A stretch of DNA of 64,000 bases. It comes from Streptomyces cyaneogriseus subsp. noncyanogenus. GTDB taxonomy: Bacteria > Actinomycetota > Actinomycetes > Streptomycetales > Streptomycetaceae. Positions 42,449-50,687 of this stretch are shown piece after piece (the first letter of the stretch is position 1; the number at the start of each line of letters is the position of its first letter). Below the pieces are notes generated by a model. It was not told the DNA's origin. It searched no databases and saw only the letters and a list, made by a program, of their open reading frames with translations. The position numbers were made by a program, and so were the translations under genes. The stretch spans positions 2,418,001 through 2,482,000 of the forward strand of contig NZ_CP010849.1 of NCBI RefSeq assembly GCF_000931445.1, read 5' to 3'.

Positions 42449-43920
42449 GTGGCCCTGCCTTCGGGATAGACACCGGTGACACTGGTGGGGACGCAAGACT
42501 CGGGGGCGGCGCCGTCCGCCGCGGCCGGGGGCGCCGCGGCCGGGTTCGGGGCGGGGGTGCCCCCCGGGCCGGCCGCGCGGGCGATGGCCTCCCGGTAGTG
42601 CGCCACCGTCCCCTCGGCGGCCCGGGCCCAGGTGAAGTGGCGCAGCACGCGCTCGCGTCCGGCGGCGCCGAGCCGGGCCCGCAGCTCCGGATCGCCGAGC
42701 AGCCGGCCCAGCCCCGCGGCCAGCGCGCCCGCGTCGCCGGGCGGCACGGCCAGGCAGGTCTCGCCGTCGCCTCCGGCGACCTCGGGGATGGCCCCGCCGG
42801 TCGTGGCCACCAGCGGCGTGCCGGTCGCCATGGCCTCCGCGGCCGGCAGCGAGAACCCCTCGTACAGCGACGGCACGCAGGCGACCTCGGCCGACCGCAC
42901 CAGGTCCACCAGTTCCGCGTCGGAGATGCCCTTGACGAACTCGACGGCGCCCTCGAGCCCGTACCGCTCGATCGCCTGGGCGACGGGTCCCTCCGCGGGC
43001 CGCTTGCCGACGACGACGAGGTGGGCGTCCGGGTGCTCGGTGCGCACCTTGGCCAGCGCCTCGACGAGGAAGACCAGGCCCTTGAGCGGCACGTCCGCGC
43101 TGGAGGTGGTCACGATCCGGCCCGGCACCTGCGGCACCGAGGGATCGGGGGAGAACAGGTCGGTGTCGGCGCCGATGTGCACGACGTGGACGCGGTCCTG
43201 ACGCACGCCCAGATGGTCGACGATCTCCTGGCGGGAGCTGCCGGAGACGGTGAGCACGGACGGCAGGCGGCGCGCGACCCGCTTCTGCATACGGGTGAAG
43301 GCGTACCAGCGGCGGACCGAGTAGCGGCGCTGCCAGGTGGCGGCCGCGTCCAGTTCGAGCTGCCGGTCGACGGTGATGGGGTGGTGGACCGTGGTGACCA
43401 GCGGGGCGCCCAGGTCGCCCAGCAGGCCGTAGCCGAGCGTCTGGTTGTCGTGGACGACGTCGAAGTCGCCGCGGCGGGCGCGCAGATGGCGGCGGGCGCG
43501 CAGGGAGAACGTCAGCGGCTCGGGGAAGCCGCCGGTCCACATGGTGGCGACCTCCAGCGCGTCGATCCAGTCGCGGTACTCGTCGCGCTTGGGGGTGCGG
43601 AAGGGGTCCGGCTGGCGGTAGAGGTCGAGGCTGGGCAGCTCGGTCAGGCGCAGGCTGCCGGGGTGGTCGTCGTCCTCGTCGAGGACGGGGTAGGGCTGGG
43701 CGCCGATCACCTCCACCTGGTGGCCGAGGCGGGCCAGTTCACGCGAGAGGTGCCGGACGTAGACGCCCTGGCCGCCGCAGAACGGGTTTCCCTTGTAGGT
43801 GAGGAGTGCGATACGCAGCGGTCGCGAGCCGATCGGGGCACCTCCCTGCCCGGGCACAGCCGAGGGCCCGGGGGGCGCGAGGTGAGGACGGGGACCCGTC
43901 CGACTGGCCTCCGCGGTCAC
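42442..43920 (-). CDS. GT4-family glycosyltransferase
   Basis: A 492-residue GT-B enzyme. The N-terminal domain starts LRIALLTYKGNPFCGGQGVY with the acceptor-side loop GGQGVYVRHLSRELARLGH. The C-terminal domain has RIVTTSSADVPLKGLVFLVE and the nucleotide-sugar motif VPSLYEGFSLPAAEAMATGT with the E-x7-E pattern. The last 40 residues are Pro/Ala-rich. It transfers sugar from an NDP-sugar to an unknown acceptor. The GTG at 43920 has AAGGGGG 6 nt upstream. The open frame extends to 44481, but that part runs antisense through a TetR relic and is not coding. It heads the operon with the methyltransferase and toroid protein. Confidence 0.9.
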   Translation of the reverse strand: MTAEASRTGPRPHLAPPGPSAVPGQGGAPIGSRPLRIALLTYKGNPFCGGQGVYVRHLSRELARLGHQVEVIGAQPYPVLDEDDDHPGSLRLTELPSLDLYRQPDPFRTPKRDEYRDWIDALEVATMWTGGFPEPLTFSLRARRHLRARRGDFDVVHDNQTLGYGLLGDLGAPLVTTVHHPITVDRQLELDAAATWQRRYSVRRWYAFTRMQKRVARRLPSVLTVSGSSRQEIVDHLGVRQDRVHVVHIGADTDLFSPDPSVPQVPGRIVTTSSADVPLKGLVFLVEALAKVRTEHPDAHLVVVGKRPAEGPVAQAIERYGLEGAVEFVKGISDAELVDLVRSAEVACVPSLYEGFSLPAAEAMATGTPLVATTGGAIPEVAGGDGETCLAVPPGDAGALAAGLGRLLGDPELRARLGAAGRERVLRHFTWARAAEGTVAHYREAIARAAGPGGTPAPNPAAAPPAAADGAAPESCVPTSVTGVYPEGRATC

Positions 43921-43973
43921 TCCGGCCCCCTTCTGGCTGCACTGTCCCGCGAGATTACGCCGGGACGCTGATC

Positions 43974-43993
43974 TGGAACAAGTTTCCAACTTG
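43974..43993. promoter_or_regulatory. TetR-type operator palindrome
   Basis: CAAGTT-TCC-AACTTG is a perfect 6-bp inverted repeat (43979-43993). It overlaps a second one, TGGAA-N5-TTCCA (43974-43988). It lies in the promoter gap between the GT4 operon (minus) and the TetR relic (plus), where an autoregulated operator would be. Confidence 0.5.
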
Positions 43994-44083
43994 ATCGTCA
44001 GAGGCTCCGAATCTACCGGCAGGTAAGGGCGCTGTGACCCGTGGATCAGGTGATTCGCGCCACGGCGGTCCGGGGCGGACGGG

Positions 44084-44530
44084 GTGGCCGACGTGACCCG
44101 GGTGACCAGGGCGGACGAGGGGGCGGCCGCCGGGGCGCGAGCCGCCGCTCCCGCCCTCGCCGAGCGGCGGGAGGCGCGGCGGCGGCGCATCCCGCGCACG
44201 GGCGCCCGGCCGGCCGCGCGGGTGCGGCTTCGAGGCGGTGCGGATGCGGGAGGTCGCGCGGGACGCGCAGGTGGCGCCGGGCACGCTGTGCCGCAGGCCG
44301 AGCGGGCCTGACGCCGGACCACGGCGATCATCCTGGACACGACGACACGACGACACGACGGGCCTGGCCGATCCCACGCCCGGGCAGCTCCGCGCCGTCC
44401 GGGCCTAGAGCACACCTGGCGCTCGGCGCTGATCGCCCGGCTGTCCGGCCGGGCCTCGGCCGCCCATGTCAGGGCGGACATCGAGACGGCGGGCCGCCCG
44501 CTCGGCCCGACGGGCCCGGCGGCACGGGAC
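44084..44530 (+). pseudogene. TetR-type regulator pseudogene
   Basis: Pieces of a TetR regulator in different frames. From the GTG at 44084 one frame reads ALAERREARRRRIPRTGARP, the typical lead into the HTH. After one extra base near 44224 another frame reads GFEAVRMREVARDAQVAPGT then LCRRPSGP, the recognition helix region (normally GTLYRYFPSK). The middle is missing or scrambled. From about 44409 a fragment HTWRSALIARLSGRASAAHV then RADIETAGR resembles the end of KstR-like regulators. No single frame spans it. Nearby 15-bp-scale GACACGAC repeats (44336-44360) lie where sequence appears lost. Confidence 0.7.
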
Positions 44531-44570
44531 CCAGAGGTGACCCCGGGGGAGGGCCGCGCGCACGAAAGGG

Positions 44571-44745
44571 CCTACGAGACGGGTTCCCTTCGCCGGTATT
44601 GCCCGGATCAGGTGACTGGGGGTCGCCGTCCGGTCTCTCGACCTTCCGGCCTCTCAGCCCGACCGTCGACGTCGGCACCAGCGGAAGCCGAGGCTTCTCG
44701 CCGAAGTCGGCTACTCCGGTTGGACTCCCTCACTCGCCTCGTAGG
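44571..44745 (-). ncRNA. TPP riboswitch (THI element), no thiamine gene downstream
   Basis: On the minus strand the conserved elements appear in order: GGGCTGAGAGG (CUGAGA box, 44662-44652), GGCGACCCCCAGTCACCTGA, then CCTGATCCGGGCAATACCGG and CGGCGAAGGGAACCC, the pyrophosphate-sensor and closing parts of the THI element. The P1 stem is perfect: CCTACGAG (44745-44738) with CTCGTAGG (44578-44571). Between P2 and the CUGAGA box is a long P3 insertion with the hairpin GAAGCC-TCG-GGCTTC. A -10 box TATGCT lies just upstream. The element is complete, but the nearest minus-strand gene is the GT4 gene 650 nt away, with a TetR relic and operator between. Confidence 0.85.
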
Positions 44746-44753
44746 CTGATACC

Positions 44754-44759
44754 AGCATA
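44754..44759 (-). promoter_or_regulatory. -10 box for the TPP riboswitch transcript
   Basis: TATGCT on the minus strand ends 8 nt before the P1 stem. Transcription would start about where the aptamer begins. Confidence 0.5.
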
Positions 44760-44777
44760 ATCCTTCCCCCTCCCAAT

Positions 44778-44849
44778 AAAAACCCCTGAAAAGGGATGAA
44801 TTCGGGGAAAAGGTGCCGGGCCGCGGCGGCGCCCCCGCGGCCCGGCACC
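44778..44849 (-). terminator. Tandem minus-strand terminators between the two riboswitches
   Basis: The first is strong: a perfect 15-bp stem GGTGCCGGGCCGCGG / CCGCGGCCCGGCACC (44812-44826 and 44835-44849), followed on the minus strand by TTTTCCCC. The second is weak: CCCT-TTTC-AGGG (44795-44784) followed by GTTTTTA. Both would stop transcription coming leftward from the B12 operon region, just before the TPP riboswitch promoter. On the plus strand the big hairpin has no T-run. Confidence 0.7.
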
Positions 44850-44889
44850 GCTCCCCCGGGCACCCCCGGGCGCCTCCGCCCGGCCGGGT

Positions 44890-45072
44890 AAAGTAGCCAG
44901 GTCGTCATGACACCCGTACGGGGGGAAGCCGGTGCAATTCCGGCGCTGACCCGCAGCCGTGAGCCGCCCGGGGCGGTGAGCCGGATCGCCCCGGGCGGGA
45001 CCGTGACCGGCTCACGTGCCCGGCACCCGCCGGCGCACGGGCACCGTCGAGGTATACGGAGCCGAGCCGCCC
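44890..45072 (+). ncRNA. Cobalamin riboswitch
   Basis: Conserved core in order: GCCAGGTCGTCATGACACC (P1/P2 side), GGGGGAAGCCGGTGCAATTC, then CCGGCGCTGACCCGCAGCCG TGAGCCG (the GGGAA-CCGGTG-A-TCCGG-CTG-CCCGC signature), long P7-P10 hairpins, and a B12-box-like end GGTATACGGAGCCGAGCC (45051-45068). Downstream, GGGGGTGCCCC and GAGAGGCACCTC (45074-45117) could form the expression platform that hides the start of the first gene. It should repress the five-gene operon when B12 (probably adenosylcobalamin) is plentiful. Confidence 0.92.
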
Positions 45073-45121
45073 GGGGGTGCCCCGTGCTGCCCGGCCCGCA
45101 CAGGGAGAGGCACCTCCGATC

Positions 45122-46375
45122 ATGAACGTCCGCCGCCGCAGCGCCGCGGCCCTGGCCGCCATAGCCGTGCTCGGCGCCGCCGCGCCCGCGGTCGCCGCCG
45201 ATCCGTCGCCGTCCCCGTCGGCCCCGTCCGCGCCGGCCCCGGTGGGGCTGTACGGCACCGCCGACCCGACGTACGACGGCGTCTGGCGCCAGTCCCTCGC
45301 CCTGCTCGCGCAGGACACGGTCGGCGTCGAGCCCCCGGCGCGGGCCGTCGACTGGCTGACCGGACAGCAGTGCGCCGACGGGGCCTTCGCGGCCTTCCGC
45401 GCCGACCCCGCGAGGCCGTGCGACGCCAAGACCATGGTCGACACCAACAGCACGGCCGCCGCCGTCCAGGCGCTCGCCGCCCTCGGCGGGCACGACGCCG
45501 CCACCGGCAAGGCCGTCGCCTGGCTGAAGTCCGTCCAGAACAAGGACGGCGGCTGGGGCTACTCGCCGGGCGGCCCCAGCGACACCAACTCCACCTCCGT
45601 CGTCATCGGCGCCCTCGCCGCCGCCGGTGAGAAGCCGGAGCAGGTCACCCGGGGCGGCAAGACCCCCTACGACGCCCTGCTCTCCTTCGCCCTCCCCTGC
45701 GACGGGGACGGCGAGGGCGCCTTCGCCTTCCAGCCGGACGAGAAGGGCGGGCTGTCCGCCAACGCCGACGCCACCGCCGCCGGTGTGCTCGGCGCGCTCG
45801 GCAAGGGCCTGGCCGCCGGGCCCGGCAAGGCGGCGGACGCCGACTGCGCCGGTTCCGGCGAGCCCACCCGGCAGCAGGCCGCCGCCCACGGCGCCGCCTA
45901 CCTGGCCCGGGCCGTCGCCAAGACCGGCCACCTCACCTCCACCCTGCCCGGCGCCGCCGACCAGCCCGACTACGGCAACACCGCCGACGCCGTCGTGGCG
46001 CTCGCCGCGCAGGGCGGCGCCGAGCGGGCCGCGAAGCCGCTGCGCTGGCTGGAGGAGAACGCCGTGGCCTGGGCGAAGCGGAGCGGCCCGGCCGCCTACG
46101 CCCAGCTCGTCCTCGCCGCGCACGCCACGGGCACCGACCCCCGGGACTTCGGCGGCACCGACCTGGTCACCCGGTTGCAGGCGACCGGCCCCGGCACGCC
46201 GACGGCGAGCCTGACGATCACCGCCACGACCGCGAGCGACGAGGACAAGGACGAGAAGAAGGAGAAGGACGAGAACGGCGGCCTCGGCGTCTGGTGGTTC
46301 GTCGGCGCCTGCCTGGTCGCCGGTATCGGCATCGGCTTCCTGATCAGCGGCCGCAACCGGAAGCGGCAGCCGTGA
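45122..46375 (+). CDS. Exported, anchored alpha/alpha-toroid protein (prenyltransferase/intrinsic-factor-like fold)
   Basis: A 417-residue surface protein. It has a Sec signal peptide MNVRRRSAAALAAIAVLGAA ending AVAA near residue 26, a Pro/Ser linker, then helical hairpin repeats such as AVAWLKSVQNKDGGWGYSPG and GGPSDTNSTSVVIGALAAAG, the six-hairpin toroid shared by terpene cyclases and by the animal B12 carriers intrinsic factor and transcobalamin. An acidic/Lys linker (EDKDEKKEKDENGG) leads to a C-terminal membrane helix WWFVGACLVAGIGIGFLISG and a basic tail. It is the first gene after the cobalamin riboswitch and is coupled to the next gene by GTGA. A corrinoid-binding role is inferred from regulation, fold and linkage, not shown. 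Confidence 0.85.
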   Translation: MNVRRRSAAALAAIAVLGAAAPAVAADPSPSPSAPSAPAPVGLYGTADPTYDGVWRQSLALLAQDTVGVEPPARAVDWLTGQQCADGAFAAFRADPARPCDAKTMVDTNSTAAAVQALAALGGHDAATGKAVAWLKSVQNKDGGWGYSPGGPSDTNSTSVVIGALAAAGEKPEQVTRGGKTPYDALLSFALPCDGDGEGAFAFQPDEKGGLSANADATAAGVLGALGKGLAAGPGKAADADCAGSGEPTRQQAAAHGAAYLARAVAKTGHLTSTLPGAADQPDYGNTADAVVALAAQGGAERAAKPLRWLEENAVAWAKRSGPAAYAQLVLAAHATGTDPRDFGGTDLVTRLQATGPGTPTASLTITATTASDEDKDEKKEKDENGGLGVWWFVGACLVAGIGIGFLISGRNRKRQP

Positions 46376-47025
46376 TCCGCCGCGCCGCCCTCCTGGGCCT
46401 GGCCGCGCTCCTGCTGATCGCGGGCGCCGGCCAGGCCCAGGCCGCCGGCTACCGCTACTGGTCCTTCTGGGAGCGCGACGGCGGCCACTGGAGCTACGCC
46501 ACCCAGGGCCCCTCCACGGCCCGCCCCGACGACGGCGACGTCCAGGGCTTCCGCTTCGCGGTGAGCGAGGACTCCGGGGACGCGGCCCGGCCGCGCGGCA
46601 CCGCGGGCTTCGCGTCGATCTGCGGCGCGACGCCCGCCCGCGAGGGCAGCAAGCGGGTGGCGCTCGTCCTCGACTTCGGCACCGCGGGCGACGCCCCCTC
46701 GGGCGAGACCCCGCCCGGCCCGCGCACCGCCTGCGCCCGCGTCGCGCCGGACGCGACGACGGCGGACGCCCTGGCGGCCGTCGCCGGGCCGCTGCGCTAC
46801 GACTCGAACGCCCTGCTGTGCGCCATCGCCGGCTATCCGCGGACGGGGTGCGGCGAGCAGGTGGCGGACGGCGGGAAGAAGACACCCGCCGCCACCGGGG
46901 CCCCCGCCGAGGGGACGGCCGAGGACGAGGGCGGGCCGTCGGCCGGACTCCTCGCCGGTCTCGGGCTGGTGGTGCTGCTGGGCGGGGCGGCGGTGTGGCA
47001 GGCGCGGCGGCGCGGGAATGCGTGA
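46372..47025 (+). CDS. SCO2322-family exported, membrane-anchored protein
   Basis: A 217-residue exported protein. The signal peptide VIRRAALLGLAALLLIAGAG ends AQA near residue 24. The mature domain starts GYRYWSFWERDGGHWSYATQ and has two Cys pairs candidates (SICGATP, TACARV, LLCAIAG, TGCGEQ). A Thr/Ala/Glu linker leads to a C-terminal helix AGLLAGLGLVVLLGGAAVW and RRRGNA. I recall the family name SCO2322 for this pattern; the function is unknown. The GTG overlaps the previous stop. With the toroid protein it forms a pair of surface proteins made before the ECF transporter, so it probably assists ligand capture. Confidence 0.83.
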   Translation: MIRRAALLGLAALLLIAGAGQAQAAGYRYWSFWERDGGHWSYATQGPSTARPDDGDVQGFRFAVSEDSGDAARPRGTAGFASICGATPAREGSKRVALVLDFGTAGDAPSGETPPGPRTACARVAPDATTADALAAVAGPLRYDSNALLCAIAGYPRTGCGEQVADGGKKTPAATGAPAEGTAEDEGGPSAGLLAGLGLVVLLGGAAVWQARRRGNA

Positions 47026-48106
47026 CGGCGCCGTGCACCCGGGGGCCTGGTGGCTGTGGGCGCTCGGCCTCGGGGTCGCCGCCACCCGCACCACCAACCC
47101 CCTCCTCCTCGCCCTGCTCGTCGCGGTCTCCGCGTACGTCGTGACGGCCCGCCGCCCGCACGCCCCCTGGTCGCGCTCCTACGACGCCTTCGTCAAGCTC
47201 GCCCTGGCCGTCATCGCCGTCCGTCTGGTCTTCACCGTCGTCTTCGGCTCCGGCGTCCCCGGCACGCGCGTGCTCCTCACCCTGCCCGAGGTCCCGCTGC
47301 CGGACTGGGCGCAGGGCATCCGCCTGGGCGGCGCGGTCACCGCGGAGGGCCTCGCCTACGGGCTGTACCAGGCCATGAAGCTGGCCGCCCTGCTCATCTG
47401 CGTCGGTGCCGCCAACGCCCTCGCCAACCCCTCCCGCCTCCTCAAGGCCGTGCCCGGCGCCCTCTACGAGACCGGCGTCGCCGTCGTCGTCGCCCTCACC
47501 TTCGCCCCGCACCTCATCGCCGACGTGCGCCGTCTGCGCGCCGCGCGGCGGCTGCGGGGCCGCCCCGACAAGGGGGTGCGGGGCCTGCTCCAGGTGGGGC
47601 TGCCGGTCCTCGAGGGCGCGCTGGAGCGCTCCGTCGCGCTGGCCGCCGCGATGGACGCCCGCGGATACGGCCGTACCGCGCTGGTCCCCGCCGCCGTCCG
47701 CCGCACCACCGCCGCCCTCACCCTGGGCGGGCTGCTCGGCGTCTGCGCGGGAACGTACGGGACGCTGACCGCCGAGGGCGGCACCTACGGGATGCCCGTG
47801 CTGCTCGCCGGGCTCGCCGCCGCCCTGGCGGGCCTGCGGCTCGGGGGCCGCCGCTCCCTGCGCACCCGCTACCGCCCGGACCGCTGGAACGCCCGCTCCG
47901 GGCTGGTCGCCGTCTCCGGTGCTGCCGCCGCGGCCCTGCTGGCCCTCGCCGGGGCCCGCGATCCGGCCGCGCTGAACCCGAGCGTGGTCCCCTTCTCCGC
48001 GCCGGGCCTGCCCCTGTGGCCGGCGGCGGCCGTCCTGCTCGGGCTGCTGCCCGCCTTCGTCACCCCCGCCCCCGGCCGGCCCGCATCTCCCGAGGAGGCG
48101 TCGTGA
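47018..48106 (+). CDS. ECF transporter T component (CbiQ family)
   Basis: A 362-residue integral membrane protein with about eight helices, the energy-coupling T protein that links the S subunit to the ATPases. The two conserved coupling-helix motifs are visible: DVRRLRAARRLRGRPDK and SVALAAAMDARGYGRTA (the Ala-Arg-Gly of the family). It is longer than typical CbiQ (about 225-270) by an additional C-terminal pair of helices. It overlaps the previous gene by 8 bp and the ATPase gene by 4 bp (GTGA). Confidence 0.9.
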   Translation: MRDGAVHPGAWWLWALGLGVAATRTTNPLLLALLVAVSAYVVTARRPHAPWSRSYDAFVKLALAVIAVRLVFTVVFGSGVPGTRVLLTLPEVPLPDWAQGIRLGGAVTAEGLAYGLYQAMKLAALLICVGAANALANPSRLLKAVPGALYETGVAVVVALTFAPHLIADVRRLRAARRLRGRPDKGVRGLLQVGLPVLEGALERSVALAAAMDARGYGRTALVPAAVRRTTAALTLGGLLGVCAGTYGTLTAEGGTYGMPVLLAGLAAALAGLRLGGRRSLRTRYRPDRWNARSGLVAVSGAAAAALLALAGARDPAALNPSVVPFSAPGLPLWPAAAVLLGLLPAFVTPAPGRPASPEEAS

Positions 48107-49794
48107 TCCGTTTCGAGGACGTCCGTGTGACCTACGACGGGGCGGACGGACCGACCGTGCGGGACGTGGACTTCACCGTCCCCGAGGGCGAACTCGTCCT
48201 CCTCGCCGGGCCCTCCGGGGTCGGCAAGTCGACCGTGCTCGGCGCGGTCAGCGGCCTGGTGCCGCACTTCACCGGCGGCACGCTGGGCGGCCGGGTCACC
48301 GTCGCCGGCCGTGACACCCGCACCCACAAGCCGCGCGACCTGGCCGACGTGGTCGGCACGGTGGGCCAGGACCCGCTGGCCCACTTCGTGACCGACACCG
48401 TGGAGGAGGAGCTCGCCTACGGGATGGAGTCGCTGGGCCTGCCCCCGCAGGCGATGCGCCGCCGGGTGGAGGAGACCCTCGACCTGCTCGGCCTCGCGGA
48501 GCTGCGCGACCGCCCGATCGCCACGCTCTCCGGCGGCCAGCGGCAGCGGGTGGCGATCGGCTCGGTCCTCACCCCGCACCCCGCGGTGCTGGTGCTGGAC
48601 GAGCCCACCTCCGCCCTCGACCCGGCCGCCGCGGAGGAGGTCCTCGCGGTCCTCCAGCGCCTGGTCCACGACCTCGGCACCACCGTCTTCCTGGCCGAAC
48701 ACCGTCTGGAGCGCGTCATCCACTACGCCGACCAGGTCGTCCTGCTGCCGGAGCCGGGAGCCGCCCCGGTCGTCGGCACCCCGGCCGAGGTGATGGCCGT
48801 CTCGCCGGTGTGCCCGCCGGTGGTGGACCTGGGCCGGCTGGCGGGCTGGTCACCGCTGCCGCTGACGGTCCGGGACGCCCGGCGCCGGGCGGCACCGCTG
48901 CGGGAACGGCTCGCCGGGCGGACCCCGCCCCCGGGCGCCCCGCCGGTGACCGCCGCGCCCGCCGCCCGGCCGGCCCCGGCCGCCCGCCGGTGGCCGCGCC
49001 GCAGGCCGCCCCGCCCGGAAGCGGACCCGGTTCCCCGCTCCGGGCCCGCCGCCGAGGTCCGGGGCCTGGCCGTGCGCCGGGGCCGGACCGAGACCCTGCA
49101 CGGCGTCGACCTCGTCGTCTCCCCCGGCGAGACCGTCGCCCTCATGGGCCGCAACGGCGCCGGGAAGTCCACCCTGCTGGCGGCGCTCGCCGGGCTGGTA
49201 CAGCCCTCCGCCGGGGTGGTCCGCGCCGCCGGGGCCGTACCGCACCGGACGCCGCCCCGCGATCTGGTGCGCCGTGTCGGCCTGGTCCCGCAGGAACCCC
49301 GGGACCTGCTGTACGCCGACACGGTCGCCGCCGAGTGCCGGGCCGCCGACCGGGACGCCGGGGCCGGCCCCGGCACCTGCCGCGCCCTGCTGTCCGGGCT
49401 GCTGCCGGGCATCGCCGACGACACCCACCCGCGCGACCTGTCCGAGGGCCAGCGCCTCACCCTCGCCCTGGCCGTGGTGCTGACGGCCCGCCCGCCGCTG
49501 CTCCTGCTGGACGAGCCGACGCGCGGCCTGGACTACGCGGCGAAGGCGCGCCTGACCGAGATCCTGCGCGCCCTGGCCGCCGAGGGGCACGCCATCGTGC
49601 TCGCCACCCACGACGTGGAACTCGCCGTCGAGCTGGCCCACCGGGTGGTGCTGCTCGCGCAGGGCGAGGTGATCGCCGACGGGCCGACCGCGGACGTGGC
49701 GGTGGCCTCGCCCTCCTTCGCCCCGCAGGTCGCCAAGATCCTCGCCCCGCAGAAATGGCTGACGGTGGCCCAGGTGCGGGAGGCCCTGTCGTGA
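48103..49794 (+). CDS. ECF transporter ATPase, two fused ABC domains (EcfA1A2-type)
   Basis: A 563-residue double ATPase. Domain 1: Walker A AGPSGVGKSTVLGAV, signature LSGGQRQRVAIGS, Walker B VLVLDEPTSALDPAA. A Pro/Ala/Arg linker spans about 265-305. Domain 2: Walker A MGRNGAGKSTLLAAL, a variant signature LSEGQRLTLALA, Walker B LLLLDEPTRGLDYA. Such fused A1A2 proteins power ECF vitamin importers. The second signature has LSEGQ instead of LSGGQ, which is tolerated in ABC proteins. The GTG at 48103 overlaps the T-component stop, with GAGGAGG upstream. Its 3' end overlaps the S gene by 4 bp. Confidence 0.93.
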   Translation: MIRFEDVRVTYDGADGPTVRDVDFTVPEGELVLLAGPSGVGKSTVLGAVSGLVPHFTGGTLGGRVTVAGRDTRTHKPRDLADVVGTVGQDPLAHFVTDTVEEELAYGMESLGLPPQAMRRRVEETLDLLGLAELRDRPIATLSGGQRQRVAIGSVLTPHPAVLVLDEPTSALDPAAAEEVLAVLQRLVHDLGTTVFLAEHRLERVIHYADQVVLLPEPGAAPVVGTPAEVMAVSPVCPPVVDLGRLAGWSPLPLTVRDARRRAAPLRERLAGRTPPPGAPPVTAAPAARPAPAARRWPRRRPPRPEADPVPRSGPAAEVRGLAVRRGRTETLHGVDLVVSPGETVALMGRNGAGKSTLLAALAGLVQPSAGVVRAAGAVPHRTPPRDLVRRVGLVPQEPRDLLYADTVAAECRAADRDAGAGPGTCRALLSGLLPGIADDTHPRDLSEGQRLTLALAVVLTARPPLLLLDEPTRGLDYAAKARLTEILRALAAEGHAIVLATHDVELAVELAHRVVLLAQGEVIADGPTADVAVASPSFAPQVAKILAPQKWLTVAQVREALS

Positions 49795-50678
49795 CCCGCC
49801 CCGCCCCGGCCGCCCCGGCCGGCTCCGAAGCGCCCGCCGCACCCGCGCGCCGGCGCCGGGCCAGGGCCGTGCGTCTGGGTCCCCGCTCCGTCGCGGCGCT
49901 GGTCCTGGTCGGCGCGGTCGGCGTGGCCGGTTTCGGCTGGCCGTTCCTCGCCCCGCCGGACTCCCAGGTCAGCGCGCACGCCCAGGACGCGCCGTGGCTG
50001 TTCGCGGGGCTGCTGGTGCTGCTGGTGGCCGTGGTGGCGGCGACCATCGCGGAGTCCGGCCTCGGCCCGAAGGCGGTGGCGATGCTCGGCGTCCTGGCGG
50101 CGACGGGCGCGGCGCTGCGTCCGCTCGGCGCGGGCACCGCCGGGCTGGAGCCGATGTTCTTCCTGATGGTGCTCAGCGGCCGGGTGCTCGGCCCGGGGTT
50201 CGGCTTCGTCCTCGGCTCGGTCACCATGTTCGCCTCCGCGCTGCTGACCGGCGGGGTGGGGCCCTGGATGCCGTTCCAGATGCTCGCCATGGGCTGGTTC
50301 ACGATGGGCGCCGGGCTGCTGCCGTTCCCGGAGCGGCTGCGCGGCCGGGCGGAGCTGCTGATGCTGGCCTGCTACGGCTGCCTCGCCGCCTTCGCCTACG
50401 GGGCCGTGATGAACCTCCAGGGCTGGCCCTTCATGAGCCTCGGCTCGGGCATCGGCTTCCGCGCGGACGCCCCCGTCCTGACCAACCTGGCCCACTTCGC
50501 CGCCTACCACCTGGCCACCTCCCTCGGCTGGGACCTGGGCCGCGCGGTCGTCACGGTGGTCCTGACCTTCACCCTCGGCCCCACGCTCCTCGCGGCGCTG
50601 CGCCGGGCCACCCGCCGGGCCGCGTTCGAGACGCCGGTCACCTTCGAGGACCCCGCGCCGGTGAACCGGCCCACATGA
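49791..50678 (+). CDS. ECF transporter S component (substrate-binding membrane protein)
   Basis: A 295-residue membrane protein with a 35-residue Ala/Arg/Pro lead and about six to seven helices (VAALVLVGAVGVAGFGWPFL, FFLMVLSGRVLGPGFGFVLG, LLMLACYGCLAAFAYGAVMN). The helix pattern with small residues near the N-terminus (AVAMLGVLAATGAALR) fits S components that dock on the T protein. It lacks the N-terminal Met-His loop of the cobalt-binding CbiM, so B12 or a corrinoid is a better substrate guess than cobalt. The GTG is coupled to the ATPase stop. Last gene of the riboswitch-controlled operon. Confidence 0.88.
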   Translation: MTRPAPAAPAGSEAPAAPARRRRARAVRLGPRSVAALVLVGAVGVAGFGWPFLAPPDSQVSAHAQDAPWLFAGLLVLLVAVVAATIAESGLGPKAVAMLGVLAATGAALRPLGAGTAGLEPMFFLMVLSGRVLGPGFGFVLGSVTMFASALLTGGVGPWMPFQMLAMGWFTMGAGLLPFPERLRGRAELLMLACYGCLAAFAYGAVMNLQGWPFMSLGSGIGFRADAPVLTNLAHFAAYHLATSLGWDLGRAVVTVVLTFTLGPTLLAALRRATRRAAFETPVTFEDPAPVNRPT

Positions 50679-50687
50679 CCTGGGTCA

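Noticed and set aside
43921..44481. N-terminal extension of the GT4 gene by about 187 codons
   Set aside because: The extension is Arg/Ala/Pro-rich, runs antisense through TetR fragments and the operator, and a ribosome site fits the GTG at 43920.
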